Source of the DNA: an uncultured Eubacteriales bacterium
GTDB lineage: Bacteria > Bacillota > Clostridia > Lachnospirales > Anaerotignaceae
Assembly (NCBI GenBank): GCA_959604475.1
Contig: CAUHBX010000038.1
Location: forward strand, 1-7,599
Direction: 5' to 3'
Length of the DNA stretch: 7,599 nt
Below, one piece after another: positions 6,022 through 7,599 of the stretch. Position numbers and translations under genes: made by a program. Below the pieces are notes generated by a model. It saw nothing but the letters and a program-made list of their open reading frames with translations, searched no databases and had not been told where the DNA came from. The stretch's first letter is position 1. Every line of letters begins with the position of its first letter.

Positions 6022-6723
6022 TCAGCCTTTTCCAAGATATAATTCTTTTACCTTCTCATTGGCCAGAAGCTCTTTTCCAGTGCCGTGGAGAGCTATTGTG
6101 CCTGTCTCCAGGACATAGGCTATATCGGCCGTATGGAGGGCCATATTGGCATTCTGCTCTATAAGCAGTATTGTAACGCCGTTTTTATTTATCTCTTTTA
6201 TTATATTGAATATTTCCTTAACTATAAGCGGAGCTAGGCCAAGGGAGGGCTCATCCATCATTATCAGCTTGGGACGGCTCATAAGCGCGCGGCCTACCGC
6301 CAGCATCTGCTGCTCGCCCCCGGAAAGGGTACCGGCCTGCTGCCAGTTTCTTTCCTTAAGGCGAGGGAACAATGTATATACCCATTCAATATCATCATTA
6401 AGGTTATCCTTACGGAGATACGCTCCGATTTTCAGGTTTTCAAGAACAGTCATATCGGGAAAAACGTGACGCCCTTCGGGAACCAGCGTTATTCCCTTAT
6501 TTACTATTCCGTAAGTCGGAAGCTTGGTAAGCTCCTCTCCGTTATATGTTATCGAACCTGAGGCAGGATGAACAAGCCCGGTAATTGTGCGCAGTATTGT
6601 TGATTTTCCTGCTCCGTTTGCGCCGATAAGCGTTACGATTTTTCCTTCGGGAACCTCAAACGAAACATCGCGGACGGCTTTGATGCCGCCGTAATTTACG
6701 CAGAGTTTATCAATTTTCAGCAT
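6022..6723 (-). CDS. livF: Branched-chain amino acid ABC transporter, ATP-binding protein LivF
   Basis: This 233-residue ATPase has the usual LivF length. It shows Walker A GANGAGKS (34-41), the Q-loop region VPEGRHVFPDMTVLENL (81-97) with the PEGR form typical of LivF, signature LSGGEQQ (133-139), Walker B LIMMDEP (153-159) and the switch segment LLIEQNANMA. In the switch, Q190 takes the place of the usual H-loop His, as is common in LivF. It pairs with LivG on the cytoplasmic face of the LivHM permease and powers import of leucine, isoleucine, valine or related amino acids. Its ATG lies inside the end of livG (14-nt overlap), with GGGGG at 6733-6737 as ribosome binding site. It is the last gene of the operon, followed by a terminator. 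Family members may also carry urea or other amides, so substrate specificity is not proven. Confidence 0.93.
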   Translation of the reverse strand: MLKIDKLCVNYGGIKAVRDVSFEVPEGKIVTLIGANGAGKSTILRTITGLVHPASGSITYNGEELTKLPTYGIVNKGITLVPEGRHVFPDMTVLENLKIGAYLRKDNLNDDIEWVYTLFPRLKERNWQQAGTLSGGEQQMLAVGRALMSRPKLIMMDEPSLGLAPLIVKEIFNIIKEINKNGVTILLIEQNANMALHTADIAYVLETGTIALHGTGKELLANEKVKELYLGKG

Positions 6724-7558
6724 CGTCAGCCACCCCCAAATATGCCTCTATTACACGCGGATTGCTCTGAACCTCGTCAGGCGTGCCGCTGGCTATAGTT
6801 TTACCGAAGTCAAGAACATAAATACGGTCTGAAATCTGCATTACAAGGTCCATATGATGTTCTATCATAAATACCGAAAGGCTGTACTTTTCCTTAATCT
6901 CCTTAATAAAAGCCGTAAGTTCAAGCGTTTCCTGAGGATTCATGCCTGCCGCAGGCTCATCAAGCAGAAGCAGGTGAGGTTCTGTCGCAAGGGCGCGGGC
7001 TATCTCAACACGCCTTTGAAGTCCGTAAGGAAGCGAAGACGCAATCTCATCTTTCAGATGAAGCATGTTCTGCATATCAAGCAGTTCCATGGCCTCTTTG
7101 CGCATTCTGCGCTCTTCTTTCATATTCATCCTGAATGTTGCTGAAAATACATTCTGATGGGCGCGCATATGCTTTGCTATAAGTACGTTCTCAAAAACAG
7201 TAAGGCTTGAAAACAGACGGATATTCTGGAATGTACGGGCAACTCCAAGCTTTGTTATCTGGTCGGGAGTTTTCTTTATTATCTGCGTATATTTGTCTGC
7301 GTTATCACCCTTATAATCGGTTTTCATTTTGCCCTGGGGATGATTTTCTATTATTGTCTGCCCATCGAAAGATACAAGGCCGTTAGTCGGCTCATATACA
7401 CCCGTTATACAGTTGAAAGCAGTTGTTTTTCCTGCGCCGTTGGGGCCGATTAAAGCTACTATTTCGTCTTTGTTGACGTCTATTGAAAGATTGTTTACGG
7501 CAACAACCCCGCCAAACTGCATTGTTACGTTTTCTACATGGAGTACGTTATCTGACAT
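6710..7558 (-). CDS. livG: Branched-chain amino acid ABC transporter, ATP-binding protein LivG
   Basis: This 282-residue ATPase has Walker A GPNGAGKT (38-45), Q-loop Q111 in RTFQNIRLF, signature LPYGLQRR (176-183), Walker B LLLLDEPAAG (196-205, with D200 and E201) and H-loop H234 in MIEHHMD. RTFQNIRLF, DEPAAGMNP and the C-terminal VIEAYLG are typical of LivG. It is longer than E. coli LivG (about 255) mainly because of a charged insert around residues 72-97, between the strand FDGQTI and the PDQITKLGVARTF helix. AGGAGG (7568-7573), 9 nt upstream, supports the ATG. The gene overlaps livF at its end and probably the livM stop at its start (TGATG), so the operon is translationally coupled. Confidence 0.94.
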   Translation of the reverse strand: MSDNVLHVENVTMQFGGVVAVNNLSIDVNKDEIVALIGPNGAGKTTAFNCITGVYEPTNGLVSFDGQTIIENHPQGKMKTDYKGDNADKYTQIIKKTPDQITKLGVARTFQNIRLFSSLTVFENVLIAKHMRAHQNVFSATFRMNMKEERRMRKEAMELLDMQNMLHLKDEIASSLPYGLQRRVEIARALATEPHLLLLDEPAAGMNPQETLELTAFIKEIKEKYSLSVFMIEHHMDLVMQISDRIYVLDFGKTIASGTPDEVQSNPRVIEAYLGVADDAEN

Positions 7559-7599
7559 CAGTTATCGCCTCCTGTCTTTTGTTCCGTTTTCTTCCTTGA
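7558..7599 (-). CDS. livM: Probable C-terminal end of LivM permease (partial)
   Basis: Only 13 codons plus a stop are visible. Read on the minus strand from 7599, one frame gives a basic, polar tail (SRKKTEQKTGGDN) ending in TGA at 7560-7558, which overlaps the livG ATG as TGATG. Such a tail suits the cytoplasmic end of the LivM permease, the gene normally placed just before livG. A second frame also stops close by (ending RRR, TAA at 7564-7562), so the frame is not certain. The call rests on operon order and not on recognisable sequence. Confidence 0.45.
   Translation of the reverse strand, partial: SRKKTEQKTGGDN

Overview
The window looks like an ordinary chromosomal stretch of an anaerobic, moderately low-GC Firmicute, most likely a clostridial or Lachnospiraceae-type bacterium. 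This is inferred from strong AGGAGG-type ribosome binding sites, sigma-A-like promoters with extended -10 elements, intrinsic terminators and the protein families present. No rRNA, tRNA, CRISPR array, insertion sequence or prophage gene was seen.

Layout. (1) 1-1254, plus strand: the 3' part of a CNNM/CorC (HlyC-type) membrane protein with tandem CBS domains and a C-terminal CorC/HlyC domain, closed by a terminator at about 1270-1295. (2) 1386-4215, plus strand: a promoter, a LarA-family (nickel-pincer-cofactor racemase/epimerase) gene and, 19 bp later, a sodium:solute symporter, ending in a bidirectional terminator. This looks like a two-gene unit for uptake and stereo-conversion of a hydroxy acid; no cofactor genes (larB, larC, larE) lie in the window. 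(3) 4214-5148, minus strand: a small MTH1187/YqgV-type thiamine-binding protein whose stop overlaps the start of a HAD phosphatase (TAATG), under a predicted promoter. (4) 5288-5933, plus strand: a divergently transcribed, AT-rich small lipoprotein of unknown function with its own promoter and hairpin. (5) 5986-7599, minus strand: livF, livG and probably the last codons of livM, the cytoplasmic end of a branched-chain amino acid ABC transporter operon, with overlapping genes and a terminator after livF.

Genes work together mainly within three transcription units: LarA plus symporter, thiamine-binding protein plus HAD phosphatase, and LivM-LivG-LivF. The units are separated by terminators, and no shared pathway across the whole window is evident. 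I did not find a clear novel system. The points most worth a second look are the divergent LarA active-site surroundings with a dedicated transporter and an upstream inverted repeat, the thiamine-binding/HAD pair, and the compositionally distinct orphan lipoprotein.
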